Of a DNA stretch of 64,000 nt, positions 1 to 41,976 are shown one piece after another. The stretch spans positions 22,884,281 through 22,948,280 of the forward strand of contig CM067522.1 in NCBI GenBank assembly GCA_034509495.1, read 5' to 3'. The translations under genes were made by a program, and so were the position numbers. The number at the start of each line of letters is the position of its first letter. Positions within the stretch are counted from its first letter, which is position 1. Below the pieces are notes generated by a model. The model was not told where the DNA came from. It saw nothing but the letters and a program-made list of their open reading frames with translations, and did not search any database. Source of the stretch: Acestrorhynchus altus (taxonomy: Eukaryota; Chordata; Actinopteri; Characiformes; Acestrorhynchidae).

Positions 1-2791
1 TTTCAACTCAGGCTGGAGAGAGCCTTTGGGCTTTATGGTTGGAGACAGTGTGTTGAGGCTTGCTGAGTGGCATAAAGCTGCTTTTCTGTGATTGTTTTAT
101 GATGTTTCTGTGATTGTTTTGTGATGATCAGTGATCTCAGCTGGTTTCTGATGTTCTTCATTAGTTCTGGTACAACATCCTGTGTTCAGCTGATCAACCC
201 TGTGTACCTGAAAGCCCTGCTCTTGTTGTCTGCCTCACTGATCACACTCAATCACTCCCGGTCCGTTGTCCCATACAAAATGACCACCACGACCAACAAG
301 CTGGACCAAAAGCAACATGCATTACGTTTCTAACGAGCTGACCAGCTCGCTAATCAGTGTAGTGTATGTTTGTGGATGACCAGCGTTTCACCCACCCTGA
401 CCAGCTTAAACAGTCCCAAGCCAGCTACTGATTTTCATGGGGCATCAGCGACTTTCAGTGCTCCCCCAAAACACTGTCCTTATGGTTTCCTGCAGGTCCA
501 GGAAAGCCAGATCCATGCCATTTTATCTACTTTAGTAGGTGTCGACGGTAATTCATCCATAATTTTGTAGACAGAAATGTAGATGCTGACAGAAGCATCT
601 TGCCTGGTACCAACTAGTTTTGGTTCCTCGCTTTACAGACATCACTTTTAGAGTCTCAAAGTTTCTGAACAATTTGCAGATCATGGTCCACTGTAGAACA
701 CGGTTTTCCATTGAATGTGTGGAGGTGTTCTTCTGTTTAATGGATTATCTAAAGTATTACACCTGTGGGGTGTATGCATTGGACTCAGTCTGTAGTTTGT
801 GTTAATGAACAGAATATTTATAAATCCCTTACTTTTCTCATGCAGGGGGTTGATTATGTGCTTTGTTATTGATATGCTTTAGGAATTATTGTAGGGGTTA
901 TTTAGTATAATGCACCCAGGGTAGTATTGAGTGTACTATGAACTGATGATGGATGTTTAGTATGGAAGCTATTACGTTGAAAACGTTCTAGTACCCTGTT
1001 AGCTACTCTAGTCTGAACTAGAATGATATGCAGTTTGTGCGGGCAGATGTTAGCTGTACATCAGACTGCTCTCGCAGGTTGCCGACGCTCTTTCCAGCTG
1101 CTTCTGTAAATGCTGGATGGAAGCATTATCCTGCTGAAAGTACCATTTGAGATGCGATGCACTGGTGTTGTGCACATGTGCTGAGCTTTGTCGGTATTCC
1201 CCTGCGCACATCACTTTAAGGGACAGATTGCTGCTACAATGTGATAGCGGTGTGTGCTCCATGCTCACCCAGCTGCGGTTCCAGTCCCGATTGCTGTGTG
1301 TCTTATGATGTCCCCTTCTCAGTCTGTTGGCTGGACGAAATGTCTGTGTGTTGTAGAGACATGTTTTGCAGTCAGTGATCTCTCAAAAAACTTGTTGGAG
1401 ACACTTGGTAGGAGTGTCTAATAAAGTGGACAGTGAGTGAACAGTGTTTTAAAACTCAGCACTGCTGTCTGCTGCTTTCATTTTCAATAATGCAGCAATA
1501 TTGTACAAACAGGTTGCTCTTTGGGCTGTTTCGCGTTTTCCTCCATGTTGTGTCCATGACGCAGACTGAACATGACAGTCACATGACTACGAATGAAATA
1601 TGTTTTTAAGGAGACAGTACCTTAAACACATTGGGGAGAACTGAACAGAATTAAAGAGAAATAATCATCATGGGAAGAAACGGTCTGGTTCTGGACGTTG
1701 GTTTAAGCCCAGCTTCTCCGGACACTGTTTCTTCCTGAATCAATTAGGTTAAGATGAGTTCGCTGCTTATTTTTATTTTATGAATTCTGTGTCGAATATA
1801 TAGCTGTTTAAGCATCCGTGACTGTAATTATGCTTAGTGTGTAATTGCAATACTGTTCTCAGTATCAGTAAAACGGTCTTAAATGGTCTTAAAATGACTA
1901 TTAGAGTTTCAGTTATTTCTGGAACAGTATTCTCTCCATAAGTGGTTTAACAGCCTAATTGTCGCTATAATTTCTGGGTGCTGTATTGTCCTAGAAATGT
2001 TTGTGACAAACTGTAATAGTCATTTTAAGACCATTTTATGCCACTGATATAATGAAAATAGCAAAATAATGAAAGTGCTTTGTGTACACACTAGCCCCAC
2101 AGGACCACCACAGAGCAACTATGATGTGGGTGGTGGGTCATTCTCAGCACTGCAGTCACACTGACATGGTGGTGGTGTGTTGGTGTGTTGCTGGTGCAGT
2201 GGATCAGACTTTTTAGCAGTGCTGCTGGAGTGTTTTAAACCCTATGTCTCATGTCCCTTCTGTCAGACACTCTCTACTGAGTGTCTCCACCTTTGAAGGT
2301 GCAAGTCAGAGACAGAAGCTCATCTGTTTCTGCACAGTTGTGTTAGTCGTCCTCTAGTCCTTCATCAGTGCCACAGGGTGCTGCCCACAGGACACTGTTG
2401 GCTGGATATTGCTAGTTGGTGGACTATTTTCAGGCCAGCAGTGACACTGGGGGGGTTTAAACACTCCAGCAGCTTTGCTATGTCTGATCCACGTGTACCA
2501 GTGCAAAACATACTAACACACCACCATATGTCAGTGTGACTGCAGTGCTGAGAATGACCACCACCCACATCATATCTGCTCATGTGGTGTGGTCCTGATC
2601 ATTGAAGATCAGGGTGAAAGGAGGAGAATAAAGTCTGCAGAGAAACAGATGAACTACGGTCTGGAATTATAGAACCACAGCTCCTGTGATCAGAGGAGCT
2701 GATAGAGTGGACAGCTGTTTGATTTGATGTATATTGAGGTGTAAGATGTGGGTCAAGTCTTTTACTAATTTCTTTATTTTTCTGTGTTCAG
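1..2791. other. 5' flanking or first-intron DNA of kat6a
   Basis: No coding exon is recognisable here. The stretch holds a short piece of the foldback element family at about 1395-1460 and a near full-length copy at about 2095-2715; the rest is unassigned AT-rich sequence. A pyrimidine-rich tract at 2769-2789 followed by CAG at 2789-2791 looks like a splice acceptor and could begin the exon that carries the kat6a start codon. That would make 2792-3510 5' UTR, as in mammals, where the first coding exon also has upstream untranslated sequence. The upstream noncoding exon and the promoter were not found and may lie outside the window. Confidence 0.5.
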
Positions 2792-3510
2792 GGTTCAGCA
2801 ATGACTGAAAACGGACACACAGAAGGCGATCACCTGTTGAGTGAATTTACTCTGGACCACTAATGGAATTGCAGCCGTGTGGGACGGATACAGATGGAAG
2901 GAAAACAAGTATCTACCATGAAGTCCACTTTACCCTCTGAATAACTTTTTTTTTCCTTCGTTTTTTTCCATGTCCTGCGAACTGAGGAGAATTATAAGTA
3001 CATTGAGTTCACCCTAAGACCTTTTTTAATTTCTACATTTTCTTTTGAATGCTTTACATCTGCTCTCGTTCTTTTCATTGCGATTAAGAAGTCCTTTGGA
3101 AAAACGTCCTAGGTGGTGTGGACGTGATTGGGTTTGCGATTCTTTGGGTGTCCTGGACTCACACACCTGCCGTTATTGGGCGTTCTCTTTTTGCTCTGGT
3201 GCTACCCAGCAGTGGCGGGTGGGGGGTTGCTGGGGTAGCAGGATTCCTTTTTGGATTGGGGTGGGGAAGTGGTGTGAGCCCCAAAAACATGATATGGTGA
3301 TCAGCGCCCTCCCACTCGACTGCTTTTTGCTCGAGCTTTGAGACTTTCATGACCCAGGGACAAAAGGTAACTCCTTGGACCTAGAGAGAGGATCAGGTGA
3401 GCGGGTGGCTCCAGGGCTGAGGCCTCTGGGTGCTTCCTGAACGGTTTGTGTGTCTGTTCCTTTGGTTTGTTTTTGTTTGTCTGTTTGTTTGTGTCTAACC
3501 AAACGCAGCC

Positions 3511-34264
<30,754 letters not shown>

Positions 34265-36690
34265 GCAAAAGAACAGACAATATGCAGAGACGGAGAGGAT
34301 AACGTTAAACAAAAAAGAAAAGACAATAACCCCCCCTTTCAGAATTGGACTCGCGTACTGTTGTTTTTCCAGAGCGTGCCCACCTTCCTGAGACCACGGC
34401 CACATTAGCCGGTGGGGTCTTGACGCGTGAGTGGGCGTGGCAGGGCCGGATGGTTCAGTGGCTGCAGAGGTTTTACTTTTGAACTACTTGTACGTTGTGG
34501 TCATTAAATTCTGTCCTGAGGGTTTGGCTCCCCCCAGAGCCAGGCCAGGCCGTTCCGTTCTGCGCCGGGGAGCTGTCGCCGAGCCGGCCGAGCCGGGGAA
34601 GCGGCGAAAGAAATGTAAACAGACGTACTGCGACGTACCAACAAGGGGGGGCTCACACTCCCCTACGACGGCATCCACTTCTTCGTCCTGATGAGGACCG
34701 GAGGAGGCAACCAAGCAGCTGCAAAGGAGGAGGAGGAGCTTTCAAAAATGGAAAAACTTACATTTGAACATACTGAACCATGCACATGGTTTTTGGAATT
34801 GACATAGGAAGCCTTACCTGGGGGAAAAAAGACAAAACAGTTGTAGATGGACTGTACTTTTATTATTATTATTATTATTATTATAATTATCACCACCTTT
34901 GTTTATTTTTTTAAAATGTTCTTGTTTTTCCCGGATGACAGTTGAGCTGCTTGTGTTTCAGTCTAGCCTCATGCTTAGTTTAAATATATATAAATATATG
35001 TGTGGCTATACTTTTGGGGGGAGGGGGGAGGTGACCCACGCATTTTTGTTTTTGCTCTTAAAAACATTCTCATACACACGTTTCTATAGCCACTTCAGAA
35101 TCAAGGTGGAGGCACTTCTTTGTGTGTGTGTGTGCGTGTGTGTGTGTGATGTAGGACTATTACGGAGACACCGTGAAACGTATCCAGTAATCCGTGTCTT
35201 CCCAGTTTGCGCAGTATAGGACCGTATGTATTCCGATTCGGTGGTGGCCAACCTCGGAAAAGAAACTCTACGCACGCAGTCGTATGTCCGTAAAGCTGCG
35301 AGAGTTCCGATACGATACTCAGTCCGGTGGACTGGGCCGAACAACAGAGCGCCTGTGAGAAAACCTGTAGATGTAAATAATTCTGGTACTTCCCGATTCA
35401 CAGCACAGACTCCCGAACTGTGACGTCAGCACCCTTATTGCAAACACTCCACTAGAGGGCGATCGAATCACGGGAGAATCACAGTTTGTTTTGGGGTCTT
35501 TTTTCAAAACACAAAAGGTGGAAGTGGTTTTTGATTTCGTTTTTTTTCTCTTTTCAAAAACGACCTTGCTACAGTGACCGCTACATGTGCGTCCCTGTTT
35601 AACCAGCCACAGTGAAGGAGGCTCTGCAATCGGGCCTTGCTCTCGCGCCACCGGTCAATACGAAGCTCCTGTTGACAATACGGTGGTGTTGGCCTTTTGC
35701 GCCGAAGGAGACGTGGACAATTTCGCAAATGCACGCCGACATCCGAGTTTAAGTGCATGTCGTACAGGGACGGTTACCAGTATAGGACAGTGGGGCAGAG
35801 AATTTCCTATGTATTCAGTGTCCAGTATTCAATGTCAATATGAGGATTCTTTCTTAAGACCTGATGTTTTTTCATATGTTGTGTGTTTCTTTTTTTTGTT
35901 CGTTGTTTTTTTGTTTTTGTTTTGTTTATTTCTTTTAATTTTCTGAATTTTATCAGACTGGGCAGCTTTCTTTTATGACACAAGCTGACTCTTTTTGACT
36001 TTAGTGAACTTATTGTAGAGAAAATGTTTTTTCTATAATATAAAAACAAAATTCTGACATGGATATTGGTACTGTCATTTTTTTCACTTCTGTTTCAGGA
36101 AAAAAAAAACAATACATATTTTTTAGCTCAACTCTTGGGGTAATATTATTAAGAAATTCAAAACTAAAAAAATTACAGCTCACTTCTAGTGAATAAGATG
36201 CCTTTAACCTTTCCATTCCATCTCATCTCTAGAGTTTTCTATCTTTGTGTAGTATATTAATGCTATTTTAAAAACAAAAGGAAATGTCAAATATCTAAAG
36301 GTCATTTCGCAGTTATTTTTGTTTTTTCCCTTTTTTTTTTTGTTTTTCTCGTGTGTGTATAGGACTACTTCCTTACATCTAAGAGGCATGTAAAAATGAG
36401 CTCAGTATGTTTGTCTGTTTATATTGCTTCCCTTTTTGTATCCTTTGTAATTGTACATGGTGAGTTGTAAGCTAAAGAGAGAGAGCGCGGTAGATGGAGA
36501 GACGGCGGAGCAGCGGCGGGACGCTCCTTTTACGGTCAGTTAGCGCCTGCCTTCCTCTCTCTCCTCTCTATTTTGTCCCTGTATGTATTTCCATTTATTT
36601 GTTCTTTTTCTTTATTTCTTAGCAAGTACTTTCAAAGAACTCTGTACATTTTAACATGAAACAAAAATAAATTATGTTGAGCCATTTCAC
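34265..36690 (+). other. kat6a: kat6a 3' UTR (about 2.4 kb)
   Basis: No coding exon follows the TGA. The region holds a (TAT)n run (34859-34883), a (TG)n tract (35117-35148) and several T-rich stretches typical of long 3' UTRs. The first canonical AATAAA with suitable context is at 36666-36671, followed by a GT-rich stretch. The 35.2-35.8 kb part is unusually CpG-containing but has no recognisable protein. Confidence 0.7.
36666..36671 (+). terminator. probable kat6a polyadenylation signal
   Basis: AATAAA followed after about 20 bp by ttgtttctgtattgttcct, a plausible downstream GU-rich element. Confidence 0.7.
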
Positions 36691-39430
36691 TTGTTTCTGT
36701 ATTGTTCCTGTCCAAAAACGAGTGGCAGGGAGTGACCCATCGGGTCAGATCCTGCCTTCAGCAGGAAGAGGGACGAACATGGAGGTATCTACAGCTCACA
36801 GCGAGGGCTAGCCAGGCAAAAAGTGCCACCCTCAAACATGGAGGAGGGAGTTTCACACATCGTTTCTGTAACTGCTTCTAGTTAATAATCCAGTTCTTTC
36901 AAAACAAGTGCCGGACAGGTTTGGACAAGACAGTGTTTTTGGGGAGGAATCTACAACTCGCACAGATGGCAACTCTGGCAAAATATAAAGTAAGGCTTTT
37001 AAACATGGTGAAGGTAGTTTTGCAGAGTTTCTGTATCTATGACCCCTCAAAGTCAATGGTCCCATTCTTCTAAGACAAGTGCCAGACTGGTTTGGTCAAC
37101 GTCGTCCTGTTGAGGTCCTTGTGTTCCTCTTAGACTGTTGATCCCATGTCTTGCTGCTTATTGTAGAAACGAACAAGGTTCTGGTGTCACATTTCTCGCA
37201 CTTCAGCTTCCTTTATTATTCCACTCTCCTGCTTTATGGCTGTAACAGAACAAACACCCACCAAAAGTATACAATCCCATCCTTTCAAAACAAGTGGTGG
37301 ACAGTTGTAGTCGGGGTCCTTCAGGGCTGGATTTTGGGAAGGGGGTGATTTTGTTCAGATCAGTGTGTGTCTCGAAGCAGCTGAACATCTTGGTGAAAGC
37401 TGTTCAGTTTAGAATATCGCCTCCAAACATAGTGGAGGTACTATCGCACATTGTTAGTCTAATAAAAACTGTTCAGTCACCCCATCCCACCTCAAAGTTA
37501 ACTGCTGGACGGGTCCAGGTACAGCCTCCAAGCATACACTGTTACTGTAACCGAGGTGGACATACATCAGGTAAATTTGGCCCAGTTTGAACTTTTTCCT
37601 TTGTGACCGGTGTTGTCATCGTCCATTCTGAGTTTATAACCGAATGATTTTGTAGTCCTTGTAGAGGGACTCTCTGAAGCACCATGTCTAATGCCAAGTG
37701 GGGACTACAGGGGTACTGTGGAACTTTTCAAAAAAGTCTAGAGGACTTACATGTTTTGGTAATTTATTGTGAAATTCTATATTAAAAAATAAAAATCTGT
37801 TGTATACATTAAGGGAAATTTAACGATCCACTACACTGGTTGACACACTGGAAAGTCTGGTGTTCATACGTAGCCTGTTTCTGTAAATGGGAAACAAAAA
37901 CAAATAATCTGGGCTGACTGTTCCAACCTATCAGCATCAGGGCCGTTCCTGCTCCAGCACAGGGTGGTGAAAGGGGAGAGATAGTGGAGAGAACATGCAG
38001 GTGCACATACAGAGACGGCAGATCTTAAAGAACAGGTTACAGCTGGTGGAGAAACCTGCGGACACTTAAAGGCATGAAGAGTCGAGGATGGTCCTCAGTT
38101 CCTGCTTGATCGGTGGGTAACGTTAACTTATTTTTGCTGTTTCACAGAAATAGGTCAATGTTGTTTTGTCCCGTTTACAAATGTTTGTGAAAGATGATCA
38201 TAACTGGCTCAGAAGGAGGAAATATAGGTTCACAAACGTTAGCCGTTGATATCAGATGGGGCATCTTGGTGTTCAAGAATGAAAATGATTCGCTATTTTG
38301 TTTAAAAACTCCTTTTTGTTTTGTTTGGACTGTTGTGTTTTCCATGTTTGGACGTCTCGGTTTGTTGCCTTTTCATCTGCAAAGCTCACTGTCGTTACCT
38401 TGACAATGTGCAGGCATGAATTTAGGGGGTAGGTAGCTCTATCTTAAACTTTCACATTCATTTTACAACGTAAGATACATTCTTGTTACAACGTGTCAGT
38501 TTCATGACAATATAATAGTGTGATTTGTTTGTACTTTTTACCACGTATCATACTTTCACATAATTACGACCATTTTTACAACATATGAAGAGGTGCATTC
38601 TTATAATTACTACAAATATCATGACATCTCATAACAATACTTTCTCGTAGTTATGACATTTTAATTTTATTTCATTTTAATCTCAGATGCTTTTATTTAT
38701 CGCACATATGACACGTTTTACGACGTCTCATAGTAGACACTTTCTCATGGTTGTGACGTTTTAACATCTCATTGTAGGAAGATACTTTCTTGTACTATCT
38801 CTTTTTTTTGATGTATCTTAAATTAATGAGATACTTGCAACACATTTTTCCAACAAGTCCCTTAATGAGACTTTCTTGTACTTATGTTTTTACAACGTAT
38901 CTCAGACTCATGTCTCCAGTGTATCTCACAGTAACGAGAGACTCGTTTTTATATTGTATCCATAAATTCTGTTGTAGTTATGATGTTTTTGAGGTATCTC
39001 CTATTTAGATACTTTGTCGTAGTTATGGCGTGCTTTACGACATATCTCGTAATGCGACATATCGATAATTTGTCGTAGTTAAGTCACGTTTTTACGTCAT
39101 CTCGTAATTTGTAGTAGTTACGACTATTTATGAAGTATCTCATAATAATTTGTCAGTGACGTCACGTTTTATGTTTTTATATCTAGTAATAATAATAATA
39201 TTGTTACTATTATTATATAATTGTTAATAATATTGTTATTATTGTTGATTTTTTCCGTTTCCATAGTGTCAGCTCCGGGTTGCGCGCGCATCTCTGTGAT
39301 GACGTTGCACAGAAACCTATATTTTATTAAAAAGGTCGTTAATTAAAGATAATTGAACAATGATCATTAAAGTCCAGCTATTAATTGAAGTGTCTTTTCT
39401 CGGGTTTTGTGGAATAAAAAGGAATTTAGG
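36691..39430. other. kat6a-ap3m2 intergenic DNA
   Basis: 36800-37540 contains imperfect repeated blocks (caaaacaagtgccggacagg and relatives; aaacatggtgaaggtagttt and relatives) roughly 150-250 bp apart. 38450-39180 is a degenerate repeat based on gtagttatgacgttt and cgtatctcataat. 39185-39245 is rich in ATA/TAT triplets. I see no gene. Confidence 0.65.
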
Positions 39431-39439
39431 CGAAAGAAA

Positions 39440-39640
39440 AGACCCGGAAGAGCCAGCAGCCAATCGCCGCTCGTGTTTACCGTGGCGTAACGTTTCCGCC
39501 GTCCAATCCGGATGCGAGCCACCCTTGTGACCGAAGCAGGCCAATCACATTGGTGACGGGGCGGGTTTAAGCGGAGAGTCGCGATTCTATTGGTGGAATG
39601 AAGCGCCAGTCAGAGTTGAAGCCGAATAACGGAGGAGGAA
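39440..39640 (+). promoter_or_regulatory. CCAAT-rich, TATA-less promoter, probably of ap3m2
   Basis: Three CCAAT boxes (39460, 39503, 39541) and two inverted ATTGG boxes (39549, 39589) lie within 134 bp, with a GC box GGGGCGGG at 39558-39565. CpG density is higher than in flanking DNA. This is the pattern of a housekeeping NF-Y/Sp1 promoter. It is followed by a likely untranslated first exon. Confidence 0.75.
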
Positions 39641-39695
39641 GCGATTATTAAAGCTGAGAAACAAACAGGAGGAACAGCGGCTTTATACACTCACT
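39600..39695 (+). other. ap3m2: probable 5' UTR exon of ap3m2
   Basis: GC-moderate sequence just downstream of the CCAAT cluster ends in ctcact followed by GTGAGT, a strong splice donor at 39696. The next acceptor in agreement is AG at 41711-41712, just before the ATG at 41729. The transcription start is inferred only. Confidence 0.5.
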
Positions 39696-39709
39696 GTGAG
39701 TACCTGTCC

Positions 39710-39713
<4 letters not shown>

Positions 39714-39783
<70 letters not shown>
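39714..39783 (+). repeat. (CA)n microsatellite
   Basis: A 70-bp pure CA run 18 bp after the putative donor of the first ap3m2 exon. Confidence 0.97.
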
Positions 39784-39786
<3 letters not shown>

Positions 39787-39916
39787 TAAGGCTGTATGGT
39801 CGGTCTGGCTGACGGTCCCGGATGGTCACGAGACTGTCCTGTGATGGGGAGGAGAGAGGAGGAGGGGAGAGAACTCAAATTAAATAATGGAGGATAAATA
39901 GACCTGGGGTGTATAG

Positions 39917-39919
<3 letters not shown>

Positions 39920-39967
<48 letters not shown>

Positions 39968-40074
39968 TGTGTGTGTGTTAGGGTATATTGTGTGAGTGTG
40001 TGGGGTATGGGTGTGTGTGTGTGGGGTATGGATGTGTGTGTGTGTGTGGGGTATGGGTGTGTGTATGGGGGAGT

Positions 40075-40109
<35 letters not shown>
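39920..40109 (+). repeat. interrupted (GT)n tract
   Basis: GT runs at 39920-39978 and about 40078-40109, with ggtatgggtgtgtgtgtg variants between them. Confidence 0.95.
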
Positions 40110-40110
<1 letters not shown>

Positions 40111-40184
40111 TGACTGTGGATCGGTGGATGGAACAGGAATCAGTCTGATTTTCACACGCATGTGGAAGTGAATCACGGCACAAA

Positions 40185-40400
40185 GGTGATTCCTGAGGAG
40201 CTCAGATGAAGAGCTGTTGATGTTCATCAGGCTGGAGAAGGTTACAGAACCATCGCTAAAGAGCGTGGACTCTATCGATCCACAGTCAGACAGATTGTGT
40301 ACAAATGGAGGAGACTCAGGACCATCATTACCCTCCCCAGGGTTAGGGTTAGGGTTCACCAACAAAGATCACACAAGAGCAAGGGATGGAACAGTCCACC
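40185..40400 (+). mobile_element. Tc1-like transposase N-terminal relic
   Basis: Reads in broken frame as a helix-turn-helix: VDVHQAGEGYRTIAKERGLY followed by RSTVRQIVYKW, like the DNA-binding domain of Tc1 transposases (GYKKIAK..G...STVRSII.KW). A telomere-like ggttagggttagggtt interrupts it near 40340. Confidence 0.8.
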
Positions 40401-40608
40401 AGCTCACGTCTACTTCTGTCTGCACCGCTTAGCTGCAGCATTATTACGTATTTACAATCTTGTAATATCGATATATCAACATATTTTTCGTTTGTTTTTC
40501 ACGTTAATGTGTTTTGGTGGAACCATGTACTGATTAGGACCAGTAATACCAGTTCCCATCCCACTATCAGCCCTGTAGCTCCAGCCTTTGTCACAACTGA
40601 AGACACTG

Positions 40609-41114
40609 TATAATGTAGGCTGTATTGGCCTATAATGTAGGCTGTACTGGTGTATAATGTAGGCTGTAGTGGCGTATAATGTAGGCTGTATTGGCCTATA
40701 ATGTAGGCTGTACTGGTGTATAATGTAGGCTGTACTGGTGTATAATGTAGGCTGTACTGGCGTATAATGTAGGCTGTAGTGGCGTATAATGTAAGCTGTA
40801 CTGGCGTATAATGTAGGCTGTAGTGGTGTATAATGTAGGCTGTAGTGGCGTATAATGTAGGCTGTAGTGGCGTATAATGTAGGCTGTAGTGGCGTATAAT
40901 GTAGGCTGTACTGGTGTATAATGTAGGCTGTATTGGCGTATAATGTAGGCTGTATTGGCGTATAATGTAGGCTGTACTGGCGTATAATGTAGGCTGTACT
41001 GGCGTATAATGTAGGCTGTATTGGCGTATAATGTAGGCTGTTTTGGCGTATAATGTAGGCTGTATTGGCGTATAATGTAGGCTGTTTTGGCGTATAATGT
41101 ATGCTGTAGTGGTG
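40609..41114 (+). repeat. 22-bp tandem repeat, 23 copies
   Basis: Unit tataatgtaggctgtactgg plus two bases. 506 bp correspond to 23 units of 22 bp. Most differences between copies are confined to the position after ggctgt (act/agt/att/ttt) and the last two bases (cg/tg/cc). The unit length is not a multiple of three, yet the minus strand reads as a repeating open frame (TLYANTAYIIRQYSLHY-like) across it because no frame of the unit contains a stop. Confidence 0.97.
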
Positions 41115-41334
41115 TTGCTTTCCTTCGTCGGCTGTGGGACGGAGAGGCTGTCCAGCACATTCGTAATGTGATGCTGGTGAATATTAAACGAGGTGGGATC
41201 AGTTTCTGTTCACGGTTCTGCCAGCTGTTGTCCTGTGAATGAAGTTGTGAGCAGGTTTAATGTAGTTACGGTGAAAACATGTCTTTGGCATCTTCACCAG
41301 TACAAGAGAAACACTACATGACCTTAAAGGTGGT

Positions 41335-41635
41335 GGTGTGTGTGGATCAGACACTGCAGTGCTGCTGGAGTGTTTAAACACTGTGTCCACTCACTGTCCA
41401 CTCTATCAGACACTCCTACCGAGTGTCTCCACCTTGTAGATGTAAAGTCAGAGACAGAAGCTCTCTGCACAGTTTGTGTTGGTCTAGTCCTCTAGTCCTT
41501 CATCAGTGCTCACAGGGCGCTGCCCACAGGACGCTGTCGGCTGGACATTTCTGGTTGGTGGACTGTTCTCGGTCCAGCAGTGACATTGAGGGGTTTAAAC
41601 ACTCCAGCAGCACTGCTGTGTCTGATCCACGTACC
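41335..41635. mobile_element. foldback element copy (family A) before ap3m2 exon 1
   Basis: Runs from ggtggtgtgtgtggatcaga through cactcctaccgagtgtctcc and gctcacagggcgctgcccac to aacactccagcagcactgct. Its two arms are inverted copies of each other (tgctgctggagtgtttaaac and its reverse complement). Confidence 0.85.
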
Positions 41636-41728
41636 GAAGCAAAGGAGGCAGAAGCGTGCAGAAAGGAGATTTGAAACTGTTCATGTTCAGCTTTGTTCTT
41701 ATGTTTAGCCAGGTCAAAAGCTGCAAAG

Positions 41729-41976
41729 ATGATCCACAGCCTGTTCCTGGAAGTAGCCTTTCTGGGGACTATTCTGGAGAAGCACTGGAAGAGCGTGGTG
41801 AGCAGCTCCGTGAGCTAAACTGCTCGGCGCAGGGCGCCACAGAGCCAGCGTCCCTCAGTCATCCCCGCACATCACTACCTGTCAGCGTGCTCCGCCGCAT
41901 CTGCCGTGGCCGTCATTCGGCGGTGCACTCCCTGTTTGTCCTTCGGTTCCTCCACCGTGTCGTCGACACCTTCCAG
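41729..41976 (+). pseudogene. ap3m2: ap3m2 coding exon 1, frame-disrupted
   Basis: MIHSLFL, then ILEKHWKSVVSSSV in the same frame until TAA at about 41816. Later matches lie in other frames: ATEPASVP, PPVIP, then LHRVVDTFQ before the donor GTTTGG at 41977. At least three frame shifts are needed. Splice sites are intact. The exon belongs to the N-terminal domain that packs against the large AP-3 subunits. Confidence 0.8.

Noticed and set aside
40499..41160. 219-codon minus-strand open frame with repeating TAYIIRQYSLHY-like text
   Set aside because: It is produced by the 22-bp tandem repeat, whose unit has no stop in any minus-strand frame; no start context or family match.
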